Source: Paraburkholderia silvatlantica
GTDB lineage: Bacteria; Pseudomonadota; Gammaproteobacteria; Burkholderiales; Burkholderiaceae
Direction: 5' to 3'
NCBI RefSeq assembly: GCF_003096715.1
Contig: NZ_QEOL01000001.1
Span: 124,001-188,000 of the forward strand
DNA length: 64,000 nt
Made by a program: the position numbers and the translations under genes. The first letter of the stretch is position 1. Every line of letters begins with the position of its first letter. Below the pieces are notes generated by a model, which worked only from the letters and a program-made list of their open reading frames with translations, was not told the origin of the DNA and made no database searches. Shown piece after piece: positions 25,894 to 35,165 of this stretch.

Positions 25894-27108
25894 TTACTCC
25901 GCCTCGATACGATCCGCATCCCGCGTATCTCTGCGCGCCGGTGCACGCATTGCCGATTCTCCGCGCGACGCATCGACATCGCGAACGGCACGACTACCCG
26001 CAAGGCACACCGCGAGCGTCGCGAACACCAGCACGCCGAGCGCGAGTCGCAGGCCCACTAGCCCCGCGCCAAAGCCGATGACCGGCGGCCCCACGAGAAA
26101 GCCTGCATACCCAGCGGTAGCCGCCATCGAAACGCCCGTAACGGGCGGGTCGGTCGTGCGCCCGGCCGCACTGAAGATCACCGGCACCACATTGGCGAGC
26201 CCAATACCGACGCAGATAAAGCCCACCACCGCCGTGGCGAGCGCCGGCGCGGCGAGCACAGCGGCGAGGCCCGCAGCCGAAAGCAGCCCACCCAGCGCGA
26301 CCACTCGCACCGCGCCCAGGCGCCGCACGAACGCGTCGCCCACCACGCGGCACGCCGCCATGGCGAACGCGAACGCCGTATAGCCAACACCCGCACTATC
26401 GGCATGACCAGGCAACGCGGTTCGCAGGTACACGGCGCTCCAGTCAGCAATGGCGCCTTCGGTCATCATGCAGAGGAATGCGAGCGCGGCGAGCTTCACG
26501 ACGCCCGCCTGCGGCAACGTCAACCCGCCTGCCGATGCAGCCTCAGGGCGCGTGCCCACATCGCGCAACGAGAACATTGCTGCACCGGCGATTAGCGCGG
26601 CGATGGGAATGGCGGGCAGCGCGAGACCGCTTAGCACACCGAATCCTGCTGTCTGCAGCACGGTGCCAACGGCTGCGCCCGCCAGACCGCCCGCGCTCCA
26701 TGCCGCGTGGAACGACGACATGATCGGCGCGTGCCACACTTTTTCGATCGCGCTGGCATGGCCGTTCATGGAGACGTCGAGTGCACCGTTGAGCGCACCG
26801 AGCAGCAGCAACGCGGCACACAGCAGCGGCGCGTTCGGCGCGAGCGCAGGCAAAGGAAACGCGGCGGCGAACAACACGCCGAGCAAGGCGGTCGCGCGGC
26901 CACTGCCCAACTTCGGCGCGAGACGTCCCGCAAGTGGCATGGCGACGATGGCGCCCAGCGCGAAGGCAAAGAGCGCGACGCCGAGCAGAGAGTCGCCCAA
27001 CAGCAGCTTGTCTTTCACGCGCGGCACCTCGACGGCCCACGCGCCAATGCCGAAGCCGTTCGCCAGAAAGACCGCCGTGGTGGCGTAGCGTTCGCGCAGG
27101 GGTCTCAT
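25894..27108 (-). CDS. MFS transporter (FucP/YbjJ-like)
   Basis: A 404-residue transporter with about twelve membrane segments. The start at 27108 overlaps the DeoR stop by ATGA, so the two are translationally coupled; the frame is open further upstream but inside the DeoR gene. The sequence NGFGIGAWAVEVPRVKDKL at TM1 and SMNGHASAIEKVWHAPIMSS fit the YbjJ-type branch of the MFS, whose substrates are mostly unknown sugars or small polar solutes. Pairing with a DeoR regulator suggests a sugar or sugar phosphate. The C-terminal ~25 residues are Arg/Asp-rich and cytoplasmic. Confidence 0.9.
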   Translation of the reverse strand: MRPLRERYATTAVFLANGFGIGAWAVEVPRVKDKLLLGDSLLGVALFAFALGAIVAMPLAGRLAPKLGSGRATALLGVLFAAAFPLPALAPNAPLLCAALLLLGALNGALDVSMNGHASAIEKVWHAPIMSSFHAAWSAGGLAGAAVGTVLQTAGFGVLSGLALPAIPIAALIAGAAMFSLRDVGTRPEAASAGGLTLPQAGVVKLAALAFLCMMTEGAIADWSAVYLRTALPGHADSAGVGYTAFAFAMAACRVVGDAFVRRLGAVRVVALGGLLSAAGLAAVLAAPALATAVVGFICVGIGLANVVPVIFSAAGRTTDPPVTGVSMAATAGYAGFLVGPPVIGFGAGLVGLRLALGVLVFATLAVCLAGSRAVRDVDASRGESAMRAPARRDTRDADRIEAE

Positions 27109-27896
27109 CGCGCCACCGTCACGTCGCCGCATGCGGCTTTCAAATGCTTCAGATGGAGTTTCGGTACGTCGGCATCGACGACCAGATAGTCGAGCGAAGC
27201 GCACGGCGCAATGACGAAGGGCGCGGACGTCATGAGCTTCTCGGTGGTGACCGCGGCGGCGATCTGGCCGCTTGCCGCGACCATCGCGCGCTTCATTTCG
27301 GCATCCTCTGCATCGAAGGCGGCGATGCCTTCGGAAGGATCGAGTGCGCATGCGCCGAGAAAGCAGAGATCAGCCTTGATCTGCTGAATCTGCACGAGCG
27401 CCGTCGCGCCCAGCGCGCCCGCGGCCTGCGCGCTCACGCGGCCGCCGATCAGAATGACTTCGATGCCCGGACGCTCGAGCAGGCGCACACAGGCCTGCGG
27501 CGAAGTGGTGACCACCGTGAGGCCGGCGTTTTCGGGCAGCGCCGCTGCGATCTCGACGTTCGTGGAACCCGCGTCGAGCAGAATCACCTGGTTGGGCTTG
27601 ACGAGCGCAGCGGCGGCGCGCGCAAGGCGTGCCTTGGCGGGCAGTTGCTCGCGCATGCGCACGGAGGCGGGCTTGTTGGCGGGCGACGTGAGCAGCGCTC
27701 CGCCATACACGCGCTTGCAGTGGCCCGCCTCGGCCAGGTCGCGCAAATGGCGCCGGATAGTGTGCTCCGAGGTGTTGAGCTGCGCGGCGAGTTCGGCGGC
27801 CAGCACGCGGCCCTCGGCGCGCAGTTTTTCGAAGATCAGGCGCTCGCGCTCGTCGGGGAGCAGGCCTTCACTGGCTTCCTGGCGTGTTCGTTGCAT
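27105..27896 (-). CDS. DeoR/GlpR-family transcriptional regulator
   Basis: A 263-residue regulator: N-terminal DeoR helix-turn-helix (about residues 12-65; VLAAELAAQLNTSEHTIRRHL) and a C-terminal DeoRC sugar-phosphate-sensing domain of the ISOCOT fold (VILLDAGSTNVEIAAALPEN, VILIGGRVS). The start at 27896 follows a GGGAG by 8 bases; a longer version from 27953 lacks such a site. Just upstream, CTCGTTTTTGCTCGATTCG contains a CTCG-type direct repeat that could be its operator. It is the first gene of a two-gene operon with the MFS transporter and should repress it until a sugar phosphate appears. Confidence 0.92.
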   Translation of the reverse strand: MQRTRQEASEGLLPDERERLIFEKLRAEGRVLAAELAAQLNTSEHTIRRHLRDLAEAGHCKRVYGGALLTSPANKPASVRMREQLPAKARLARAAAALVKPNQVILLDAGSTNVEIAAALPENAGLTVVTTSPQACVRLLERPGIEVILIGGRVSAQAAGALGATALVQIQQIKADLCFLGACALDPSEGIAAFDAEDAEMKRAMVAASGQIAAAVTTEKLMTSAPFVIAPCASLDYLVVDADVPKLHLKHLKAACGDVTVAR

Positions 27897-28131
27897 GGGT
27901 TCGGCTCCCGCTTGCTCATTGGCTCGCCCGTCGAATCGAGCAAAAACGAGCATAAAGTATCGTAAACGGGCGGCGTATGCAACAGGCGGTGCAGGGTTCG
28001 GGCAGCCGCTTCAAGGCAGGGAATAGCGCGAATACGTCTCGATCGGCACGAGCGCCTGCGCGGGCGGCGTGCCGCCTGTCGCCGCGCGGCGCATCTGGGG
28101 CGATATGGACTTCGTGCCCTGGCGCTTTCTT

Positions 28132-29262
28132 TTATTCTTCGTCCGCGCTGTAGACGCTTAGGCCTTCTATCGGATCCATCGGCGCTTCCCACGGCCTGGC
28201 TTCGATTGCGCGCATGGCGGCTTCGTAGCCAGCCCGACGGCGCGCGGCAATGCCCGACGGCGTGAAGTCGATGTCCTTCAACTGGTCGTCGCCGTCGAGC
28301 CGCGGCGCCGCGAGCTTGATGAGCCGCATGGTGGTCTCGCAGCCCCAGGACGCCAGCTCCCGCACATCGAGTGTGTCGCGTTCGGCCTCGGGCACGCGCT
28401 TCGCCAGTTCGCGGATCACGTGGCGCAAGCGGTGGATCTGCTGCTGGCGCGCGATATGGCTTTCCGTGCGGCTCGCGTACTGAATGTCCTTTTGCCGTTC
28501 CGCGATCTGCCAGATGCTTTGCGGCTCCGGTCCCGCTGGATTCCACACCTGCACGGAGAAGATCACCGAACTGTGGCGCGGCTTGTCGTCCAGCACGACC
28601 TCGACCGGCGTGTTCGAATAGATGCCGCCGTCCCAGTACGGCTCGCCGTCGATGCGCACCGCCGGGAACGCGGGTGGCAGCGCGCCCGAGCTCATGATGT
28701 GTTCGACGTTCAGGCGCTGGTCGCGCGAATCGAAATAACGCATCGCGCCGGTGCGTGCGTTCACCGCGCCTACGGTGAGGCGCGGGCGTCCGGCGTTCAG
28801 CAATTCGAAGTCGACCAGGGAAACGAGCGTCTCGCGCAGCGGGGCGATCCTGTAGTAAGACGCGCGATCCACGCCAAGGTGCGCGAGTGGGCCGAACCAC
28901 GATGCCGGGTTGGGCTGAAAGAACCCGGCAATGCCGCCGCCGATGATCATCAGTTTCGCAAACGTCTTGTCCCAGCCGGGGGCGAAGCCGGGCCACGCGG
29001 CCGGCACGTCGAGGCGGGTTCGGTCGGTGACGCGGTGCCAGAATTCGTCCAGACGCTCGAAGCGGCGCTCGGGTGCGTTTCCGGCGATCAACGCGGCGTT
29101 GATCGCGCCGATGGAGGTGCCGATCACCCAGTCCACATGGATGCCGGCTTCGTGCATCGCCTCATAAACGCCCAGTTGATAGGCGCCCAACGCGCCGCCA
29201 CCCTGCAACACGAGTACGACTTGCCCTGGCAATGCCAGGCTTGCCGGCTGCTTCGCTGTCAT
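28132..29262 (-). CDS. Patatin-like phospholipase with DUF3734 tail
   Basis: A 376-residue cytoplasmic acyl hydrolase. The oxyanion loop is GGGALGAYQLG (about residues 21-31), the nucleophile S50 lies in GTSIG, and the catalytic Asp is in WDGGIYSNTP near residue 210, giving the Ser-Asp dyad of patatins. The C-terminal third is the DUF3734 extension common in proteobacterial patatins. In Burkholderiales such proteins are often linked to polyhydroxyalkanoate or ketone-body metabolism, but no such genes are next to it here. The start at 29262 has a GAGG six bases upstream; the longer open frame is Arg-rich and unlikely. Confidence 0.93.
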   Translation of the reverse strand: MTAKQPASLALPGQVVLVLQGGGALGAYQLGVYEAMHEAGIHVDWVIGTSIGAINAALIAGNAPERRFERLDEFWHRVTDRTRLDVPAAWPGFAPGWDKTFAKLMIIGGGIAGFFQPNPASWFGPLAHLGVDRASYYRIAPLRETLVSLVDFELLNAGRPRLTVGAVNARTGAMRYFDSRDQRLNVEHIMSSGALPPAFPAVRIDGEPYWDGGIYSNTPVEVVLDDKPRHSSVIFSVQVWNPAGPEPQSIWQIAERQKDIQYASRTESHIARQQQIHRLRHVIRELAKRVPEAERDTLDVRELASWGCETTMRLIKLAAPRLDGDDQLKDIDFTPSGIAARRRAGYEAAMRAIEARPWEAPMDPIEGLSVYSADEE

Positions 29263-29405
29263 CGATCGCCTCGCTTTTTTGCTCGACCGGCGCACGCTTT
29301 CGTGACCCGCATTCTTCATACGCGACGCCGTTTTCTCCGCACCATTGTAGTGGCGTTCGGAAAAGACGAGCGTTGCGTGGCAACGGCCAGACCAGCCGCT
29401 GCCCC

Positions 29406-30146
29406 TCAACCTGCGGAAGCGATTTGCCCTTCGAACGTCACGCAGTTGCGGCCGCCGCGCTTGGCGGTGTACAGCGCGGAATCGGCGAGTCCGTACGCCG
29501 TGTCGAAATCGGTGCCCGCCGGGTTGTCGCTTACGCCGAAACTGGCGGTAATGGGGCGGCACACCGGCGCGGGGAACGCGTGATTCGCAATGGCCGCGCG
29601 CATGCGCTCGGCGAGTTGCAAGGCATCGGCAATATCGAAGCCCGGCAAGACGACCGTGAACTCTTCGCCGCCCACGCGTCCGATGATGCCGGTTTCGCCG
29701 AGAATGCGCCGCAGGCAGTTCACGATGCCCGAGATCACGCTGTCGCCGGCCGGGTGCCCGAAGTCGTCGTTGACCTTCTTGAAGTCGTCGATGTCGAGCA
29801 GGATCATCACCGCCCGATTCGCGCGAAGCGCCTTCACCGTGCGTTCGATCACGGCGCTGCGATTGAGCACGCCGGTCAACGCGTCGTGCGTCGCACGATA
29901 TTGCAGTTGTTGCGTGAGCGCCTGCATTTCGCGCTCGGCGCGATCGCTGCGCCCGATCAGGCGGCGGGTTTCTCGCATCAGGCGCTCGTAATGCTGGATC
30001 AGCTCGAAGAGCGCCTCGCGATGGCTGTGCGCGTGCGACTCCGGAGCCTCGGCAATCGCCCGGGCCCGCTCCAGCGCCTCGCTCTCGCTGCGGAACAGGT
30101 CGAGGTAGTGATCCTTCAATGTGTCCCGCAAAGCAGTCGTTTCCAC
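29406..30146 (-). CDS. siaD: SiaD-like diguanylate cyclase
   Basis: A soluble GGDEF protein of 246 residues (255 if a TTG at 30173 is used). An N-terminal helical region of about 80 residues with coiled-coil character precedes the GGDEF domain, whose active site reads GRVGGEEFTVVL. There is no RxxD inhibition site five residues before it. The GTG start at 30146 is preferred because GAGAGG stands about nine bases upstream and it removes an overlap with siaC. In Pseudomonas, SiaD is switched on by unphosphorylated SiaC. It is the last gene of the four-gene sia operon and would be its c-di-GMP output. Confidence 0.9.
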   Translation of the reverse strand: METTALRDTLKDHYLDLFRSESEALERARAIAEAPESHAHSHREALFELIQHYERLMRETRRLIGRSDRAEREMQALTQQLQYRATHDALTGVLNRSAVIERTVKALRANRAVMILLDIDDFKKVNDDFGHPAGDSVISGIVNCLRRILGETGIIGRVGGEEFTVVLPGFDIADALQLAERMRAAIANHAFPAPVCRPITASFGVSDNPAGTDFDTAYGLADSALYTAKRGGRNCVTFEGQIASAG

Positions 30147-30162
30147 GCGCGTCGCCCTCTCT

Positions 30163-30549
30163 TCAGGTTGCAACCGGGCAATCGTTGAACCTGATTGCCG
30201 TGAAGTCGGTTTGCAGTTCCTCGCCGAATTCGAGGATCGTTTCGTCTTCTTCGTCGCGATACCAGTTCACCTGCACCTGGTTGCCCGCCGCCGCGGCGCG
30301 GTCCAGGGCGTCGAACACGCTGAACAGCATTTTCGTGCTCGAGCTGTTGAAATAGGTGAGCGTGACCTCGACTGTGATCGCGGCATTTTCGCAATCCTTG
30401 AGCCAGAGATTGAGCCGCTCGATGACCGGCGCATAGAACGCGGCGGCATTTTCCGGGTACGACTCGCCTCGCAGTGACAGCACGTTTTCGTCGAAGCGGA
30501 GGTCGATTTCCGGCGACGTTGCCGTGGCGGCGATAAAAAGGTTTTCCAT
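30163..30549 (-). CDS. siaC: SiaC-like phospho-switch protein (DUF1987)
   Basis: A 128-residue DUF1987 protein. The family motif YFNSSS lies at residues 66-71, in the strand-loop that carries the regulatory Ser/Thr phosphosite, with nearby T63, T65 and T72 as candidates. SiaC is phosphorylated by the kinase SiaB and dephosphorylated by the phosphatase SiaA; only the bare form binds and activates SiaD. Here it lies between siaB (18-bp gap) and siaD, as in the known operon. No other domain is present. Confidence 0.92.
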   Translation of the reverse strand: MENLFIAATATSPEIDLRFDENVLSLRGESYPENAAAFYAPVIERLNLWLKDCENAAITVEVTLTYFNSSSTKMLFSVFDALDRAAAAGNQVQVNWYRDEEDETILEFGEELQTDFTAIRFNDCPVAT

Positions 30550-30567
30550 TTTGTACGCGTGCCCTGG

Positions 30568-31131
30568 TCAGATGATGGTCTTGAGGCAAAATAATGTAAT
30601 GCCCGCGTCGTCTTCGCGTGGATGAAATGCGAATTCGAGCGGTGCACTGGCGTCGCGCGCCATCGTCAGAAAACCCAGTCCCGCACCTTTGCTGTCAGCA
30701 GGCGTGTCGGCGCGCAGCGACATCTTGTAGGCCTGCTTGATTTCTTCGATCGACATGTTGCGCAGCGGCTCCAGCTTTTCGCGCAAGTCGTTCACGCTCG
30801 CCGTGGCGATGGGATTCACGCATACCATGAGGTGGCGCTCGCCTTCGGCGGAAATGCACATCGCGCCTTCGCGTATGGCGCCGCCCTGGCCTTGATCTTC
30901 TGAGAGCGCGTCGCACGAGTAGTGCACGATATTCTGCGAAAGCTCGATGAACGAAGAGAAGATCTTTCTGCGTGTAGACGTGCTCAGTCCCGCCACTTCC
31001 AGTTGCAGCTTCACGACCTCGCTCATCGCCGCGACGATGCTGTGCGAGAAATAACCTTTGTGATAGAAGAGCAAATTGCGCTTCTGTGCGATTTCGAAGA
31101 AGCAGCAGTTTTGATCCAGAATTCCAGACAT
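30568..31131 (-). CDS. siaB: SiaB-like protein kinase (DUF6272)
   Basis: A 187-residue protein of the SiaB/DUF6272 family, with a GHKL/anti-sigma-type fold: an N-box-like IFSSFIELSQNIVHYS (about residues 57-72) and a glycine segment DSKGAGLGFLTMA near residue 150 that fits the ATP-lid and G-box. SiaB phosphorylates SiaC and so keeps SiaD off. It lies 14 bp after siaA and 18 bp before siaC on the same strand. It has no membrane segments. Confidence 0.92.
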   Translation of the reverse strand: MSGILDQNCCFFEIAQKRNLLFYHKGYFSHSIVAAMSEVVKLQLEVAGLSTSTRRKIFSSFIELSQNIVHYSCDALSEDQGQGGAIREGAMCISAEGERHLMVCVNPIATASVNDLREKLEPLRNMSIEEIKQAYKMSLRADTPADSKGAGLGFLTMARDASAPLEFAFHPREDDAGITLFCLKTII

Positions 31132-31145
31132 ATTGGTGAACTACC

Positions 31146-32378
31146 TCAAACTCGTGCGAAGAAAAGCGTGACGTCGTCGCGGCGCGCCTGTGAGCCTTGC
31201 CATTCGGCGAAGGTTTCGAGCAGGCGTGCGCAGATGACAGAAGAAGCGTTCCCGCGCTCGGCGAGAATCCGCTCGAGCGTGCGGCGTTTGCCGAAGGCGA
31301 TCTTGCGCGGACCGCCGATCTGATCGGTCAGGCCATCGGTGGAAATGAACAGCAGGCTGCCGTGCGGCAGGGCGACGGCGTGCTGGGTCCACGTGTAATC
31401 GGCGAGGCTGTCGACATAGCCCACGCCCATGCGGTCGCCGGCAATGCTTTCGAACTGTTGTGCGTCCGCGCGCAAGACATGCAGCGCGACCCGCGCGCCC
31501 GCAAAGTGCAGCACCTGGCTCGCGGCGTCGAACCAGAAGAACGCGGCGTCCAGACCGTCGTTGGACTGCGGGGCGTCGCCTGCGCCGTTGATCTGCCCGA
31601 GCAGTCCTTTTACGTTGCGATTGACGGCTGCGAGCAGCGCGCAGGGGTTGCGCGGGCCGATCTGTTCGAGCGCCTGCGAGAGCGACGCCGAGGCGAGCAA
31701 GGTCATGAACGCGCCGGGCACGCCGTGCCCCGTGCAATCGGCCACCGCGCCGAACCAGCCGTCGGCGAATGCCGCGAAATGGTAGAAGTCGCCGCCCACC
31801 ACGTCGCGCGGTTCCCATACGAGCGCGGCATCGGGCAGCATGGTCGCAAGCGTTTCGCGCGAGGCGCGCAGCATGGCTTGCTGGATCACGCTCGCATACT
31901 CGATGCTCTGCATGATCTGGCGATTCTTTTCCGCCTGCATTTCCGCCACGATGGAAAGCAGGCGCAAGCCGTTGCCCACGCCCGCGAAGCGGCCTTCGCG
32001 CGTCACGATGAAACCGTCGACGAGCGCCTTTTCACCGACTTCAACCGTTTTGAACGTGAGCGCTTCGATGCTCATGGCCGCATCGACGATCAATGGCTCC
32101 TTGTCCATGAACGCGATGCAGCTCTTCTTGTCGTATAGCTCGCGATGAAACGGCTTGCTCATCTGCGACAGGAAGATATCGCGGTTGATGAGGCCGATGG
32201 GGCGACCGTTTTCTATCACCGCGAGACTGGCCATGTCGCGCCTCGAATAGAAGATCTCCATGACAAGAGCGTTCGAATCCGAAGCGTCGATGGCCGGCAC
32301 TTCCAGAGCCAGTTCTCCGGCGCTGCGCGGGCCTGCGGGAAGACCCGGACGACGGAACTGCGCGAGCGCGGGGTGCAT
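31146..32378 (-). CDS. siaA: SiaA-like PP2C/SpoIIE phosphatase with CBS-like input domain
   Basis: A 410-residue soluble phosphatase. The C-terminal ~220 residues are a SpoIIE-type PP2C domain with all metal-binding motifs (VVGGDFYHF, VADCTGHGVPGAF, STDGLTDQ, RRDDVTLFF). The N-terminal ~150 residues contain two CBS-like repeats (LAVIENGRPIGLINRDIFLS and VTREGRFAGVGNGLRLLS), followed by a short helical linker. In Pseudomonas aeruginosa SiaA is instead a membrane protein with a periplasmic sensor and HAMP. Here the signal would be cytoplasmic, perhaps an adenine nucleotide or metal. It should remove phosphate from SiaC and so turn on SiaD. First gene of the operon. Confidence 0.92.
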   Translation of the reverse strand: MHPALAQFRRPGLPAGPRSAGELALEVPAIDASDSNALVMEIFYSRRDMASLAVIENGRPIGLINRDIFLSQMSKPFHRELYDKKSCIAFMDKEPLIVDAAMSIEALTFKTVEVGEKALVDGFIVTREGRFAGVGNGLRLLSIVAEMQAEKNRQIMQSIEYASVIQQAMLRASRETLATMLPDAALVWEPRDVVGGDFYHFAAFADGWFGAVADCTGHGVPGAFMTLLASASLSQALEQIGPRNPCALLAAVNRNVKGLLGQINGAGDAPQSNDGLDAAFFWFDAASQVLHFAGARVALHVLRADAQQFESIAGDRMGVGYVDSLADYTWTQHAVALPHGSLLFISTDGLTDQIGGPRKIAFGKRRTLERILAERGNASSVICARLLETFAEWQGSQARRDDVTLFFARV

Positions 32379-32648
32379 GACGATCCATTCCGATGAATAT
32401 GGAGATTCAGCACGCTAATGGCTATTTATGTCATTTTCGTTACATGGCCGCGGGTAAGCGCTCAAGTTTGCTTGTTTAATACACCACAGTGATCGTCGAG
32501 CGTCACGCTAACGTTTGCGCATTTTTTTCGCTTCCCCTGCGCAGGGTTTCGGTGCATCACACTTCAATATAGATCCGTCCACCTTCGACCCTGGCCGGAT
32601 ACGTTGGGGTGTCTCCAGACTGGTATTGAAGGTTGTGTGCGCAACGGG

Positions 32649-32903
32649 TCAGGCTTCGGCGCGGCCCGGAACCGGACGCGCCACGTGATACGAGGGGGCG
32701 CGTGCTTGCCGCACGAGCGCGGGAATGATTTCCGCATAAGCGGCAAGGCTGCTGCGATAGGGCGGCGGCATATCCATTTTCACGACTTCGTGCAGGCTCG
32801 GCAGCGCATGAAAAGGAATCGTCGGAAACATGTGGTGCTCGACGTGATAATTCATGTTCCAGTAGAGGTTTGACGAAATTTCGTCAGCGAGCGTTCGGCG
32901 TAG
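32649..32903 (-). pseudogene. Fatty acid desaturase C-terminal remnant, in frame after alr
   Basis: Directly after the alr TGA the same frame continues for 84 residues to a stop at 32649. The residues match the end of a membrane fatty acid desaturase: RRTLADEIS, then LYWNMNYHVEHHMFPTIPFH with the third histidine box (HVEHH), then HALPSLHEVV. The two earlier His boxes and the membrane helices are missing, so it cannot work. The recognisable homology begins at the first residues after the alr stop, which points to a deletion or recombination junction there. The ATG inside the fragment has no ribosome-binding site. Confidence 0.75.
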
Positions 32904-34025
32904 TCAGGCTGCTGCGCGCTCGCTGCGTGCTTGCGCGGCGCGGGCCGTATCCGCGCCGCCGGCGACGATCACCGGCACGCGCCGAGCGAGTGCGCACATC
33001 AGCTCGTAGCCGATGGTGCCCGACGCCTCGGCCACTTCGTCCACGTGTACCAGGTCGCCCCACAATTCGACCCCCGAACCGATGCCTGCCTGCGGGCACG
33101 GCGTGAGATCGACCGTAAGCATGTCCATCGAGACGCGGCCAACCACACGCGTGCGCACGCCATCCACGACGATCGGCGTGCCGGTGGGCGCGTGGCGCGG
33201 ATAGCCGTCCGCGTAGCCGCACGCCACCACGCCGATGCGCATGGGCCGCTCGACCTCGAAGGTGCGGCCATAGCCGATGGTTTCCTGCGATGCGAGCGTC
33301 TGCACGCCGATGATGCGGCTCGTGAGCGTCATGGCAGAACGCAGGCCGAAGCCCTCCACGTGCCGCGCCGCGCCCGTGGGCGACGCGCCATAGAGGATCG
33401 TGCCGGGGCGCACCCAGTCGCGATGCGCGCGCGGATGCCAGAGCACGCCCGCCGAATTCGACACCGACTGCTCGCCGGGAATGTCCTGCACCGCCGCGTC
33501 GAAGGTGTCGAGTTGCCAGTCGGCCTGGCCGTCGTCGGCGTTCGCGAAGTGCGTCATGAGTCCAATCGCGCCGATCGCCGGAATGCCGCGTGCGCGCTCC
33601 CACGCGGCGCGATACGCATGGGGGCGGAAACCCAGGCGGTTCATGCCCGAGTTCATCTTCAGCTGGATGTCGATGGGTTGCTGCGGCTTCGCAGCCGCGA
33701 GCAGATCGAGTTGCTCGTGGCAATGCACTGCCACGGTGAGCCGGTGCGCCACGGCCAGTTCGACGTCGGCAGGTTCGAACACGCCTTCGAGCAGCAGCAG
33801 CGGTTTGGTCCAGCCCAGTTCGCGCACGCGCACGGCTTCATCGAGGTCGAGCAGGGCGATGCCGTCGGCGCCCGCGAGCGCGGGATAGATGCGCTCGATG
33901 CCGTGACCGTACGCGTTGGCCTTGATCACGGCGAAGGCGCGCGAGCCGGCGGCAATCTGCTTCGCCAGCTGCAGGTTGTGACGGACGGCGTCGGGTTGAA
34001 TGCGGGCGGCGATGGGGCGCGGCAT
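32904..34025 (-). CDS. alr: Alanine racemase (DadX-like)
   Basis: A 373-residue PLP enzyme that interconverts L- and D-alanine. The Schiff-base Lys is K35 in [12 protein letters not shown], and the opposite catalytic Tyr lies in ETIGYGRTF near residue 252. The N-terminal TIM barrel and C-terminal beta domain ([33 protein letters not shown]) are complete. The protein runs about 18 Ala/Arg-rich residues past the family's usual end ([10 protein letters not shown]), next to the desaturase remnant, so its 3' end may have been remade by the same junction. The 144 bp upstream are AT-rich and shared with the end of the LysR gene. Confidence 0.95.
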   Translation of the reverse strand: MPRPIAARIQPDAVRHNLQLAKQIAAGSRAFAVIKANAYGHGIERIYPALAGADGIALLDLDEAVRVRELGWTKPLLLLEGVFEPADVELAVAHRLTVAVHCHEQLDLLAAAKPQQPIDIQLKMNSGMNRLGFRPHAYRAAWERARGIPAIGAIGLMTHFANADDGQADWQLDTFDAAVQDIPGEQSVSNSAGVLWHPRAHRDWVRPGTILYGASPTGAARHVEGFGLRSAMTLTSRIIGVQTLASQETIGYGRTFEVERPMRIGVVACGYADGYPRHAPTGTPIVVDGVRTRVVGRVSMDMLTVDLTPCPQAGIGSGVELWGDLVHVDEVAEASGTIGYELMCALARRVPVIVAGGADTARAAQARSERAAA

Positions 34026-34169
34026 AGGCGTTCCTGTGGGTTGGATGGCGATAATCTAGTGATTTGTGCAATCGTATTGATTTTCGTCCAGTTATTTTTA
34101 ATATATTTATCGACGAATTTGGTCGAAACGACTGTCATCAGCCCCGCGGGACAATGGGGCAGTCCGCGT

Positions 34170-35063
34170 TCATTGTGCTTCGCCCGTCGGCTGCTGCTCG
34201 CGGGCGCGCGATTCGAGCAACTGGATCAGCAGGCGCGCGGGGTCGCTCAGCGTGCCCGGGGTGCGATGCACGAGGCCGACGTCGCGGTGGAACGTGTGCT
34301 GCCCGAGATCGATTGCGCGCACTTTGGCGGGCCAGCGCCGCCACGCCGAGGTTTGCGGCACCAGCGCGACGCCCACGCCGTTTGCCACGAGCCCGACGAT
34401 GGCCTCCAGTTCGTCGAGTTCGCTCAGGTCCTGCACGGTATGGTGCATGCGGCGCAGGAAGCGGTCTACCTGGCGTTCGCCGAACGATGCCCGATCGTAG
34501 CGGATGAAGGGTTGCGTCGCCAGCAGTTCGGCCCAGTCGCGGCCTTTCACATGGCGCGGCACGATGAGCCGGAACGGCTCGCGCGCGAGCGTGGTCCAGT
34601 GCAAATCGCTTTGCAATGCGAAGGGTGGCCGGATGATGGCCGCCATGTCGATTTCGCCCGCATCCACGAGATTGTGAAGGTCCATCGAAACGCCGGGGAT
34701 CACACGCGTGCGGCAGCCGGCACAACGGCGGTGGAATTCGGCGAGCGCCTCGGGCACCAGTGCGCGCTGTACGGAAGCGATCGCGCCGAGCGTGACGCGT
34801 CCGGTCGCCGCGGGTCCGGCCGCGCTCGAACTCAGGTTTTCATAAAGCCGGATGACTTCCTGCGCCTGCGCGAGGATCTGCTGACCCATCGCGTTCAGGC
34901 GCGCGGCGCGCCCCTCGCGGTCGAACAGCGTGAAGCCCAGCTTCGCTTCGAGGCGCTGCATTTGCGCGCTGACGGTGGCCTGGGTCAGGCCGATCTTCTG
35001 TCCCGCCGCGGCGAACGTGCCTTCTCTCGCCACGGCAACGAGGGTTCTGAGTTCGCGGATCAT
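34170..35063 (-). CDS. LysR-family transcriptional regulator
   Basis: A 297-residue LysR protein with an N-terminal winged helix (about residues 1-62; GTFAAAGQKIGLTQATVSAQ) and a periplasmic-binding-protein-like effector domain (about 90-290). It is divergent from the VOC-family gene with a 102-bp AT-rich gap, the standard LysR arrangement, so that gene is the likely target. It also lies upstream of alr on the same strand with a 144-bp gap; co-transcription cannot be excluded. The ligand is unknown. Confidence 0.93.
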   Translation of the reverse strand: MIRELRTLVAVAREGTFAAAGQKIGLTQATVSAQMQRLEAKLGFTLFDREGRAARLNAMGQQILAQAQEVIRLYENLSSSAAGPAATGRVTLGAIASVQRALVPEALAEFHRRCAGCRTRVIPGVSMDLHNLVDAGEIDMAAIIRPPFALQSDLHWTTLAREPFRLIVPRHVKGRDWAELLATQPFIRYDRASFGERQVDRFLRRMHHTVQDLSELDELEAIVGLVANGVGVALVPQTSAWRRWPAKVRAIDLGQHTFHRDVGLVHRTPGTLSDPARLLIQLLESRAREQQPTGEAQ

Positions 35064-35165
35064 TCATCAGAAATATTTGTGTATCGGAAAATTATATATT
35101 GATTTTATTTTTGCTTCGGTCTCTCTACCATGGCGGGATCGCTTTCGAAGACAGTGGAGACACGC
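35064..35165. promoter_or_regulatory. AT-rich divergent promoter region, LysR/VOC
   Basis: A 102-bp gap much richer in AT than the genes around it. AAATATT near 35070 and ATATATT near 35093 form an imperfect inverted pair spaced about two helical turns apart, a plausible LysR recognition and activation region. No precise promoter boxes are assigned. Confidence 0.4.

Noticed and set aside
28011..28094. A 27-codon minus-strand frame after the patatin gene
   Set aside because: Sequence looks vaguely protein-like but is too short, has no ribosome-binding site and matches nothing I know.
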